A stretch of 64,000 nucleotides of DNA, taken from contig CM064580.1 of assembly GCA_032716605.1 (NCBI GenBank), positions 34,948,518 through 35,012,517 on the forward strand. The letters are read 5' to 3'. Position numbers and translations under genes: made by a program. The notes under the pieces were generated by a model. It searched no databases, was not told the origin of the DNA, and saw only the letters and a list, made by a program, of their open reading frames with translations. Source of the stretch: Paralithodes platypus (lineage: Eukaryota; Arthropoda; Malacostraca; Decapoda; Lithodidae). Positions 54,195 to 64,000 of this stretch are shown here, piece after piece (the stretch's first letter is position 1; each line of letters starts with the position of its first letter).

Positions 54195-56010
54195 GAGTAG
54201 GGGGTATATAGTTGGAAGCACAAAGAAGGAAGAAATGAAAATTCTCAAATCAAATGAAGGAACAACGCAAGGAGATCCAGTGGCAATGGCAATGTACGCA
54301 CTGGCACTATCAATTCTGCAGCAGAAAATAAAACATGAGGTAACCCGAGTGAAACAAGTGGCGTATGCAGATGACCTCACAGGTGCAGGAAAAATAGGGG
54401 ATCTCAAAGAATGGTGGCGGAGAGTACAATCGGTAGGTGAAGTCATTGGGTACCATCCGAATGCTAGTAAATCTGTACTAATAGTGAAAGAAAACAAGTA
54501 TGAAGAAGCGGTGCGGACTTTTGATGGGACAGTAGTGAAGATTACAAAGGAGGGTCAACGCCATTTGGGAGCAGTAATAGGCACAACAGAATGCAAGAGA
54601 GACTATGTGCGAAAAAAGGTAGCGGAGTGGGTAAAGGAAGTGAAAACCCTGGCAGACATTGCGAAATCTGAACCACATGCTGCATATACTGCCTTCACAT
54701 ATGGTATTAAGCACAGATGGACCTTTCTTATGAGAACAGTGCCTGGCATTAGACAGATGCTCCAACCGCTGGAAGAAGCAATCAGAGGAACATTCATACC
54801 GGCCTTAACAGAGATGGAAGGCGTCACGCAAGAGCTAAGAGATCTATTAGCTCTTCCGCCAAGGTTCGGAGGTATGGGGATCATAAACCCAGTGGAGGCG
54901 GCACCACTTGAGTACCAAAATTCCCTTAAACTTACTACGTCTCTGACAGAAAATATACGGGAGCAAAATGAAAATGATGAGGTGGACGAAGAGGAACAAC
55001 GAAATGCAAAACAGGAAATTACAAAGAGCAGAGAAGAGAGACAGAAACATAGCCTAGAACAAATTAAGACCAGATGTAGGGAAGAACTGAAAATGAGAGT
55101 TGAGATGGCACAAGACACGGGGGCTTCAAATTGGCTCACATCATTACCAATAAAGGAGAAAGGCTTCAGCTTAAATAAACAAGAATTCAATGATGCCGTA
55201 GCCTTGAGGTATGGGTGGCCAGTTTCGAACCTGCCGCTGAAATGTGCATGCGGTGAAATAAACAACCCAGACCACTGTATGACCTGTAAGAAAGGAGGAT
55301 TCATCTGTATCCAGCATGATGAAGACGAGACATCACTGCACAAATGCTGGACGAGGTGTGCCATGATGTCAGAATCGAACCGGAACTTCTGCCTATGGAC
55401 GGACAGCGCTTGGCCCACAATACTGCAAATACTTCAAATGAAGCAAGAGTGGACGTAAGTGCTCGAGGTTTTTGGACGAGGGGACAACGGGCATTTTTCG
55501 ACATCAGAATCTTCAACCCAAGAGCACAAACATATCGTGAGCGAGGACACAAGGCGGCATACTTGAGAAACGAAAGTGAGAAAAAATGCGCTTATGAAGA
55601 AAGAATTTTGAACAGGGATCAAGGAAGCTTTACTCCTCTGGTCTTCTCATCGTCGGGAGGTATGGGACCTTCTGCAAGTGTCCTCTATGCCAGATTAGCT
55701 GAACAAATATCGGAGAAAAAGCGCCAGCATAGAACCAAGTCATAACTTGGATGAGATGCCGGCTCTCTTTCTCTCTTCTCAGGTCTGCACTCCTATGTCT
55801 CAGGGGTACAAGGTCCTCCCCGCTACAGAGGACAAGAGTGAGAGATTTGGACTTTGAAATGGTCGTGGCGGAAGGACGAATTGGGGAACAACTAGGTTGA
55901 TTGTAGGGAGGTACTGGTACAATAAGAAAAACTATAATGTAACTAGAATAAGATAGATTGTACACCACTTTGTAACTGTCACCATAATAAAAAAAAAAAA
56001 AAAAAAAAAT
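54195..56010 (+). pseudogene. RT with restriction-like endonuclease region, second copy
   Basis: Homologue of 16035-17869. One frame runs from MKILKSNEGTTQGDP through YADDLT, RTVPGIRQMLQPLEE and LLALPPRFGG to CACGEINNPDHCMTC, so the frameshift of the first copy is absent. A new shift after IQHDE near 55323 (GATGAAGACGAG) breaks the endonuclease part, which continues in another frame as MLDEVCHDVRIEPEL and AFFDIRIFNP. The lesions of the two copies are complementary. Confidence 0.8.
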
Positions 56011-56244
56011 AGAAGGAAACATGCTTACATTACTGAAATGTTTGTGGACATGCAGTAATGCAAGTAATGGTCACTCTTCTGTAAATCTAAAATGGCTTAC
56101 TTAAGAATGGGAAAGGGGTGGGACCTTTTTTTTTTTTTTTTTTTTTTTGAAAAAGGGGGTATATCAATGGCATAGACTCCATGACAATGAGAGAATGGAT
56201 ACAATTCTTGAAATGTATACAAGAGAGTATTAGCTATATTATAG

Positions 56245-56296
<52 letters not shown>

Positions 56297-56299
<3 letters not shown>

Positions 56300-56447
56300 T
56301 CTAGTCTCTCAGTGGGGATCGAACCATCGACCATCAGAACGATAGCCGACGCTTTAATCAATTACACCCACGGCAGACTGCCGTGATTAAAGCGTCGGCT
56401 ATCGTTCTGATGGTCGATGGTTCGATCCCCACTGAGAGACTAGAAAC
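56297..56447. mobile_element. Palindromic tRNA-like insertion
   Basis: Two 64 nt arms (56297-56360 and 56384-56447) are perfect reverse complements. The 23 nt centre contains CGGCAGACTGCCG, itself palindromic; the only asymmetry is ten bases (ATTACACCCA) present on the left side only. Each arm carries a B-box-like GGTTCGATCC, and the minus strand of the left arm adds an A-box-like TGGGTGTAATTGATTAAAGC. It lies in a TA array; the first copy (18110-18170) has TA repeat only. Confidence 0.85.
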
Positions 56448-56557
56448 ATTTAGTGGCTCACGTGTATTTGTGATATATTCTCAATATATATATATATATA
56501 TATATATCTATATAAATGTGTACTGTATATAATTATATACTGTATACAATATATATA

Positions 56558-57388
56558 TTTTGTTCTATGTGAGTGAGGGAGACAAAAAGCAGAACTGCCT
56601 GTAGCGAGAGCCTCCCCCAGAGTTGAAAGAGTGACAGGGCCAAAATTAAGGGACATTCGAGCCAAAATGCCTGGACACACGGAGTGTGAAGCAACTTAAA
56701 TCATAGGAGGAGGGAAAGACTGATTCTGGGAGAGAGTTCCAGAGCTCAGCTGTTGAATAGAAGAAAGACTGAGAGTATCATTTCACTCTTGGGTTGGAGA
56801 GTTGCACAGAGTAGGGTTGGGATTGTGTTGCAAGACGGGTACCACATACCCTACGTAGAGGAGGTGGTATACACTGGGAGATCTATGAGGAACACTGATT
56901 ATTGTAGTAGCGATAAAATAGCGAGAGAGATGCAACATTGCGGTGAAGAGAGAGAGTTTGCAGAAAGTTGGTGAGTGGGCGAGAATTATTGATACGAAAG
57001 GTTTTCCTTTCTACTTTGTCTAGGAGTGCGATGTGAGAGGATCATCCCCACACATGTGAACAATACTCAATACAAGGACGCACTGTGCCCCTGTACAGAG
57101 CAAAAAGCTGCGCAGGGGTAAAGAACCCCTTGAGGCGGTTGAGCACACCCAACTTCTGGGAGGCTGCCTTAGCAAAACTGGTAATATGGTCCTTCCAAGA
57201 GAGAGCTGAAGAAAAAGAGACACAAAGAATATTGAGAGAAGATGAAGGATTGATTCTTGTATTGTTGAAGAATAAGGAATATACAGTAGTCATCTGTCAG
57301 TCCGGACGGGTAGATAAATGGAGAAATTGGGTTTTGGAAGCATTAAAGGTAACAAGGATTTCTCTGCCCCAATTGGTAATAGTAGTTA
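56558..57388 (-). mobile_element. LINE 3' fragment, second copy
   Basis: Homologue of 18214-19040; contains SSALSWKDHITSFAKAASQK and LYRGTVRPCIEYCSHVWG in one frame. Confidence 0.75.
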
Positions 57389-57389
<1 letters not shown>

Positions 57390-57476
<87 letters not shown>

Positions 57477-57478
57477 TA

Positions 57479-57513
<35 letters not shown>
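57390..57513. repeat. (TA)n microsatellite
   Basis: Longer than the corresponding array at 19040-19110. Confidence 0.95.
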
Positions 57514-57516
<3 letters not shown>

Positions 57517-57785
57517 TAATCAATACAATACTAATATTGGTATTGCAAGAGCAATATCTGACATCTTATTTTAAATTAAGATTAATCAAACTGAAATATT
57601 TGTATTGCACTAGGTAATGTTTACAACAATAACTTGGTAGATTGGCAAGCAGACCAGATAAATTTACAATAATATATTCTGAAGTCAAACTTAACGATTT
57701 GACGGATATGATGAGAACATGGCTTCTACTATACTGTTACCAAGGTGACACATACACTTCTAAAAATATGTATTCAATAATTATA

Positions 57786-58163
57786 CAGGGTGTCCCGAAA
57801 TAGACGTGCCAAATTTCAGGATTAGGTTAGGACAAATATTCTGAATATTACACGTTGCAGATGTATAGCCTGTTGAAAATGGCATTTTCCCATCTAGTTG
57901 TACTAGAGCTTACCACATCCCCATGTAATTGCAATGATTTTACCATGTTATTATCAAGATACTATAATTCTCTAAGTTGCAAAACGATTATAGACATATA
58001 AGCTCACTTTTGACCTGGACACTATTTGACATGGAAGAGTCCAATACAGCGATGCGGGGGAGAACTCTATATAAAACTTCCAATACCTCTTAAACGGTTG
58101 AGATTTAGAAACATCTGTACAATCAAATCCTGAAGTTTGGCACGTCTATTTCGGGACATTCTG
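57786..58163. mobile_element. Mariner-type MITE, second copy
   Basis: Homologue of 19386-19764, TA on both flanks. Confidence 0.9.
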
Positions 58164-58585
58164 TAAATGATATACAAAATGATATAATACAAGGTGCGGC
58201 GGGCGAGTCTTTAGTTTCACTCACATGGGCTCTGCAGGTCCAGGTTAAATTATAAACCTAGCTAGCCGACACCAAAGTCTACTAAGTTGACTGGTTATAG
58301 TGGGAAGGTTGGTCTTATGGAGCTGGGGGTGAAACTTGGGGAAGGTAAATTGCTATAACCTGGATAATTTGCAGTTACTATGTATATTAATCCACCGCAG
58401 GTTCCAAAGGGTAAGGCTAGAGCAAGGTCTATCTATAGATCTTGGGCTAGAGAGATGATTGCTGCCCCCAAGCGTAACATTGTGTACCCCACCCAACTTT
58501 ACCTCCATACACAAGGATCTAGGCACCAGCAGATCCTGTGAATCATGTTCCTATATAACCCAATGGCACCTCCAAGGGAGCTAAC

Positions 58586-58916
58586 TAAAGGGGAGGTTTT
58601 TAGTTTGTTCCCTAGACTTCCATCAAGCTTAAAATTACATCCCCTTGACCCCCTTTTAAGATAATGTTTACATTTTTCGGTAGAAAAATGTCCCGGCCTT
58701 CTCTTAAATTAATCTTAAATTACAGGCTCGCTATCGCTCGCCAGAGACACCTTAATGGCACGAAGAACCTTAAAATTGACAGAAATGGGGGGAAAGTTCT
58801 TAAAATCGCCAAGCTAATTGAGTGAACGTCTTAGAATATAAAATTAAAACAATGAGGCTAAACAAGAGGGAGAAAGGGGTCAAGAAAAAAATCCCCAAGT
58901 GGAAATCTGCCCTTAA
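58586..58916 (-). mobile_element. TTAA-type MITE, family 1, second copy
   Basis: Homologue of 20187-20518. Confidence 0.85.
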
Positions 58917-58988
58917 CACCCATCTGGTACACATCCGTCGCCTTGACAGACTACGACACCCCGTCCTCTTTGTCATCATTACCGAGGC

Positions 58989-59130
58989 TTAAAGGGAGCT
59001 ATTGGCTTTTTCTGGACCCCTCTCTCCCTCATGTTCAACCTCATTAGTTATGAGATTTTCGGCTAAGAAAATTTTCTTCCGAAAAATTTAAACATTTATC
59101 ACGAAGGGGGGTCTTAGGTGTGTGTTTGTG

Positions 59131-59165
<35 letters not shown>

Positions 59166-59251
59166 CTTGATAGAGGTCTAGGGAGCAGACTAAGAGAACA
59201 TCTAAAATACAAATAAATATAACATAACACAATACAGTAACCTCGCCTTAA
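58989..59251 (+). mobile_element. TTAA-type MITE, family 1, internally deleted, second copy
   Basis: Homologue of 20591-20856. Confidence 0.8.
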
Positions 59252-59422
59252 CATCCTTTGGTCTCGCATACAAACAAAGAAGTAAACGTATACATGAAAA
59301 ACAAAAATAAAAACAAAACATAAAATATAGACTCATAACATTGGAAGTTGATACTGATGATGTAGCTCTCGACTAACATTTATCTCCGGAAAACTTCATT
59401 ACACTTCAAACCCTCCTTAGAC

Positions 59423-59427
59423 ATAAC
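59423..59427. other. Empty target site of CR1-like element A
   Basis: Single ATAAC in CTTAGACATAACGAACC, where the first copy has two ATAAC flanking the 4.67 kb element. Confidence 0.9.
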
Positions 59428-59616
59428 GAACCCACCCACCCACACACACGTGCACATATATTCAAAAGCAGTCATACGCACACACAAGCACTAACACACA
59501 CACACGCACACACACACACACACACACACAAACATACTTTTCTCTCTCTCTCTCTCTCTCTCTCTCGCTCATATCTCTCTCTCTCTCTCGCTCATATCTC
59601 TCTCTCTCTCTCTCGC

Positions 59617-59651
<35 letters not shown>

Positions 59652-60116
59652 CATCTCTCTCTCCCTTTCGTTCTCTCTCATTCTCACTCACCTCTCTCTT
59701 TCTCTTTTCCTCTCATCCCAATTCATTTCCCCCACCCCCCCACTCTCTCTTTCTTTCTTCTCCTCTCATCCCTAATTCGCCCCCCCCCCCCCCCCCCCCC
59801 CCGGGCTGCACCGCTCCGGAGCTGCCGCCAAGTGTCAACAAGTACCACCGGGGGGGGGAGGGCCCCCCCCTCAAACCGCGGTTTATGAGGGGAAATAGGG
59901 GTATAAAATAAGGGCCCTAGGACCATCCCCCCCCCCCCCCCCCCAAACTCCTCCCAAATTTCTTTTTAAAGTGCCGACGTAACAGAAACTACCCTCACCC
60001 CCCACCAACACCTTGCAACCTGCATCATCAACATCGGAACAACTTTTAAGGGAAGTGACCACTCCAACATTTTGTACCTTTCGTTTTTGCAAATTCTCCC
60101 TCACTAACCCCAAAGC

Positions 60117-61284
60117 ATGGCACCGATCAGAATTAAATGCCCTCCTGTAACAAGAACTACTACAAGGAATGGTATCCGCGTCATGGGTATCCAAATGCCA
60201 AGTGTTTTATGTGTTTAACTGGTGAAAACTTTTTGCTCTTGGAGTGCACATTAGAAGCACACAAGGCACAGGCTGACGAACTGAAGCGAGATAATCTCAC
60301 ACTAAAGGAGACTGTAGGTGTACTTTCGCATCAACATTTCTTACTAAAAGAGCGAGTAAAGGACATAGAGAGTAAGCAAGTCGACGTTGTTAAAAATCTT
60401 CAAAAAGAAAACCCATCCAATGATCTATATCAGACCGTAGTCAACAGGCGTAACAAGAACAAATCCCAAGGGAATGGGAAAGCGACACCAGGTATCCCTA
60501 TCAAAAACAGATTTGCTGTTCTCGCCGAAAACAATGAACACGAGGTAACTGACCACGTGAATTGGAATGGGAATGGAAAAGCGACACCAGGAAACCCTAT
60601 CAAAAACAGATTTGCACACGAGGTAACTGACCACGTGAAAGCAAGCTCGAAAGGCAAGAAAATTCCTGACAGGAAAACAACGAAACCATCAAATCACGGA
60701 GTCCGCGGGAAGGAGAAACTCACCCTAGTCTATGGTGACAGTCTCATGCGAGGTCAAGGAGCTGCCTTTGCCACCAAGAACAGAGAAAAAAGGTCAGTAA
60801 AGGTCATTCCAGGCGGTAAAGTCGAACATATCTTGAAAGACATAACTAACTCCGCCATACCAGAGGGCACCTGTGTAGTCGTCAATGTTGGCTCAAATGA
60901 CTGCTTTGACGGAGGTAAGGCCCCAATTAAGACCAAAGAAAAAGATTTCGAGAACCTAATTAAAGTCATGAAAAGGAAGACCACGAAATGTGTGGTAAGC
61001 GGCGTCATACCCCGGATTAAAACAAGCTCATACTGACAAAATAGAGCCATAGAAATTAACAACGCAGTCAAGGTCATGTGCGAACAAGAGAAGGTACTGT
61101 ATGTGGACAATTGGACCACCTTTGTAGGGAACTCGTCCCTGTACAGCGGAGATGGCATTCATTTATCAGAAAAGGCGTTCAGCACATGAGTGACACCCTA
61201 AATCAAGCAACCTACATTGCCCATGAAAACAACGCCAGTCAGGACCGAGAGATAACTATGCTAATAGACTCCTCTGAGTATTGA
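60117..61284 (+). pseudogene. CR1-like element B ORF1, second copy, degraded
   Basis: Homologue of 26512-27681. A one-base deletion after the first codons (AATGCCCTCC) shifts the frame, a TGA replaces GGA near 61034 (TCATACTGACAAAA), and a further deletion lies near 61170 (GAAAAGGCG). The SGNH motifs GDSLMRGQ and NVGSNDCF are still readable. Confidence 0.85.
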
Positions 61285-61354
61285 CATCGCTACCCCCGGA
61301 AAAGCCCTCCCACAACCCCACCCAATCAAACTCCACCCCCACAGTTAAGAGAAA

Positions 61355-64000
61355 TAAATAACCCCGCCCAACCCTTCCAAGTCCATCACAACCATTTAAA
61401 CGAAACCGTCAACCCCAATGGCCCACAAGTTGCGAAAATTTACCTACCTGAACCACAAAACAAACTAAACAACCCCACCCAACCCCATCCAAGCCAACCC
61501 AATCAACTGAATGAATTTGACAACCCGCCGCGGCTTCAAGTCACAACCCCAAACCCATCCCCACCAATAAGAAAAACAAATCCAGCGCATGCTGAGAGAA
61601 ATTATATAAAAATAATATCCATAAATGCCTGCTCAATAAGAAACAAAATAGACGAACTCAAATGTCTGTTATTAAATGAGAAAGTTGACGTTATTTGTAT
61701 AACGGAAACACATCTGAACCTTAAAAATAAAGATCTACTTCATGAATATCACACAGAGCCATATAAATGTTTTCATAAAGACCGTAACAATGGAAAACAA
61801 AGAGGGGGGGTTGCAATGTACGTTGCAACCTACTTAAACCCAGTTGAGGTGACTCTCCCCGAAAGTAATGCAGAAATAGTGTGCGTCAAAATAAATACAA
61901 AAAACATGAACTTAAATATCACTACAGCGTACCGACCACCGAGACTAACTGTTGCCGATGATACAATTTTTAATGAAATACTAGAGAAAACCCTTAATTC
62001 CGACGAAACAGTTTTACTAGGGGACTATAACCTCCCCCTAATTGACTGGAATACCCTGACCGGAAAAAATGCTGAGTCACGCCTAATGACAAGTTTCATC
62101 CAGGACAATTTTTTGACCCAACACGTAAAACAGCCGACGCGAGACAGGAATATATAAGACCTCGTAATCACTACCCAAGAAAATCTATTATCAAACCTGG
62201 ATGTAGGTGAACATCTGGCAACGTCCGATCATAAAATCTTAAGAATCAACGTTATAATCAAATATTCCTCAGTAAAAACAACAGGAATGGTTTCGGACTT
62301 CAAAAACGCAAATTATGACGGACTTAAGGAATCGCTATCAAACATACACTCAAACCTCATAAATATAAACGAAGTAAATGAACTATGGGGACATTTTAAG
62401 TCTACAATTACAGAAGCGCATAAACAATTTGTACCCATGAAACCAAAACGTAATACGAAATCAAGTATGCCCCCTTGGTACAGTAGAGACATTGGCAAGG
62501 CAATAAGGAAAAGGAATCAACTCCACAAACTTGTAAAAAATAACACAAACACTGAAGTAATTAAAAACTTATACAAAAATAGTAGAAGGGAAGTGAAAAA
62601 AATAATTAGGGCGAACAAACAAAATTACGAAATGACTATTGCCAGAGAAAGTGCCACAAACCCCAAAAAAATTCTACAGTTACGTAAATATAAATAAACA
62701 GATCAAAAGCGGAATCGGACCGCTAATAGAAGATGGCCAGACAATAACAGGTGACACAAACACGGCAAATCTGCTCAACAAATATTTTGGCTCAGTTTTC
62801 ACAGAAGAAATTATCGATCATACCCTTGAAAATAACACCTCAACTCATGTGATAGGAGATTTCACCATCAGTGTTAGCGAAGTACAAAGCAAATTGAGTA
62901 ATTTAAATGTAAATAAGACCCCGGGACCCGACATGCTCCACCCGAAAATAATTAAGAATGTTAAGGACGAAATAGCAAAAACCCCTGACACAACTATTTA
63001 ACTTATCATTACTACAGGGGATTGTACCGAGTGATTGGAAAGATGCGAACATTACGCCGATATACAAGAAGGGTAGCAAGGCCAAAGCGAGTAATTACAG
63101 ACCAATTAGTCTAACTTCAATTGTAGGAAAAATCATTGAAAAAATCCTTAGAGATAAGATAGTAGATTACCTCGAATCAAACAACCTAATCAAAAATAGT
63201 CAACACGGCTTTAGATCAAATAAGTCATGCCTAACAAATTTGATTGAATTTTATAACAAACTATTCACATATAACGACATGACGAAATCACTAGATATAA
63301 TCTTCTTGGACTTTCAAAAAGCTTTCGACAAGGTGCCTCACCGAAAACTATTGGCTAAACTGGAGAGGATAGGTATCAAAGGTGAATTTAATTCTTGGAT
63401 AAAAAATTGGCTTACAGACAGAAGACAGAGAGTGGTGATAAATGGAGTGGAATCGGAGTGGGAGCCTGACACTAGTGGAGTTCCACAGGGTTCAGTCCTT
63501 GGACCGGTCCTGTTTCTCATTTACATTAACGATATTGATGTAGGGGTAAACAACACCATTTCCAAATTCGCCGACGATACAAAAATAGGAAATACAGTCC
63601 TGAACGAAGATGATAGAAATGCGTTGCAATCTGATTTAAACAAGATATCAGAGTGGCCGAAAAAATGGAAGATGCCCTTCAATGTCGATAAATGTCAGGT
63701 GCTGCATGTTGGTAGCAGAAATATGAAATACAAATACGAAATGAATGGCAAACAAATAAAAACCGCAACGGTGGTAAAAGACCTAGGGGTACTAATATCT
63801 GAAAACCTAAAAACTTCCGACCAATGTATAGCAGCTGCAAATAAGGCAAACATAGCATTGGGCTTTATTAAACGAAAATGTACATATAAACATGAAAACG
63901 TAATAGTGCCACTGTTCAAAAGTATGGTGAGGCCCCACCTTGAATATGGTGTGCAGTTCTGGTCACCTTATCTGATCAAGGACATTGTAAGACTCGAGTC
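61355..64000 (+). pseudogene. CR1-like element B ORF2, second copy, degraded and cut by the window end
   Basis: Homologue of 27755-30398. Stops and shifts include TAA after TRDRNI at 62156, a shift near 62670 (run of A after CCCC) and another near 62985 (extra A before CCCC). RT boxes NYRPISLTSIVGKIIE, SQHGFRSNKSCLTNL and KFADDTKIGN remain. The VPQG context has DTSGVPQG. Confidence 0.85.

Overview
The window is eukaryotic, non-coding and almost entirely made of transposable elements and simple repeats. No host gene, rRNA or canonical tRNA gene could be supported. Very long dinucleotide arrays, Penelope-like, CR1-like and other non-LTR elements, mariner-type and TTAA-type MITEs, and a short repeat at about 2.06-2.22 kb that resembles one I remember from decapod sequences suggest an arthropod, most likely a decapod crustacean. 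That assignment is inference at low to moderate confidence.

Layout: 0.1-3.6 kb holds scattered MITEs and a tRNA-derived SINE. 3673-8055 is a 4.4 kb DNA transposon with terminal inverted repeats of about 315 bp and an AAG target duplication. It carries a broken minus-strand gene for a FEN1/XPG (PIN)-like nuclease with a cysteine-rich tail, and that gene is split by a 5'-truncated LINE. 9.86-13.85 kb is a Penelope-like element on the minus strand with an inverted terminal-repeat copy and another LINE nested inside it. 14-21 kb holds MITEs, a (CA)n array, a reverse transcriptase with a C-terminal restriction-like endonuclease region, another LINE 3' fragment and a mariner-type MITE. 21.17-25.84 kb (minus) and about 26.4-30.8 kb (plus) are two CR1-like retrotransposons arranged head to head. 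Each has an ORF1 encoding a zinc-finger-like, coiled-coil and SGNH-hydrolase protein and an ORF2 encoding endonuclease and reverse transcriptase. 31-36 kb is microsatellites and SINEs. 36-49 kb is a dense field of TTAA-ended MITEs, foldback elements, a 2 kb minisatellite with a 23 bp unit and purine-rich arrays.

A run of exactly 100 N (48901-49000) separates this from a second copy of the first half: 49001-64000 is nearly identical to 10798-30398. The second copy lacks the minus-strand CR1 element (a clean empty site) and has a palindromic tRNA-like insertion that the first lacks. Exact-length gap, low divergence and insertion polymorphisms make an uncollapsed alternative haplotype more likely than a true segmental duplication, although both remain possible.

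The coding features are parts of mobile elements: nuclease, reverse transcriptase, apurinic-type endonuclease, SGNH hydrolase and GIY-YIG linker. Nearly all carry stops, frameshifts or truncations. The most intact is the plus-strand CR1 element at 26.5-30.7 kb. The most interesting object is the TIR-bounded nuclease element at 3.7-8.1 kb.
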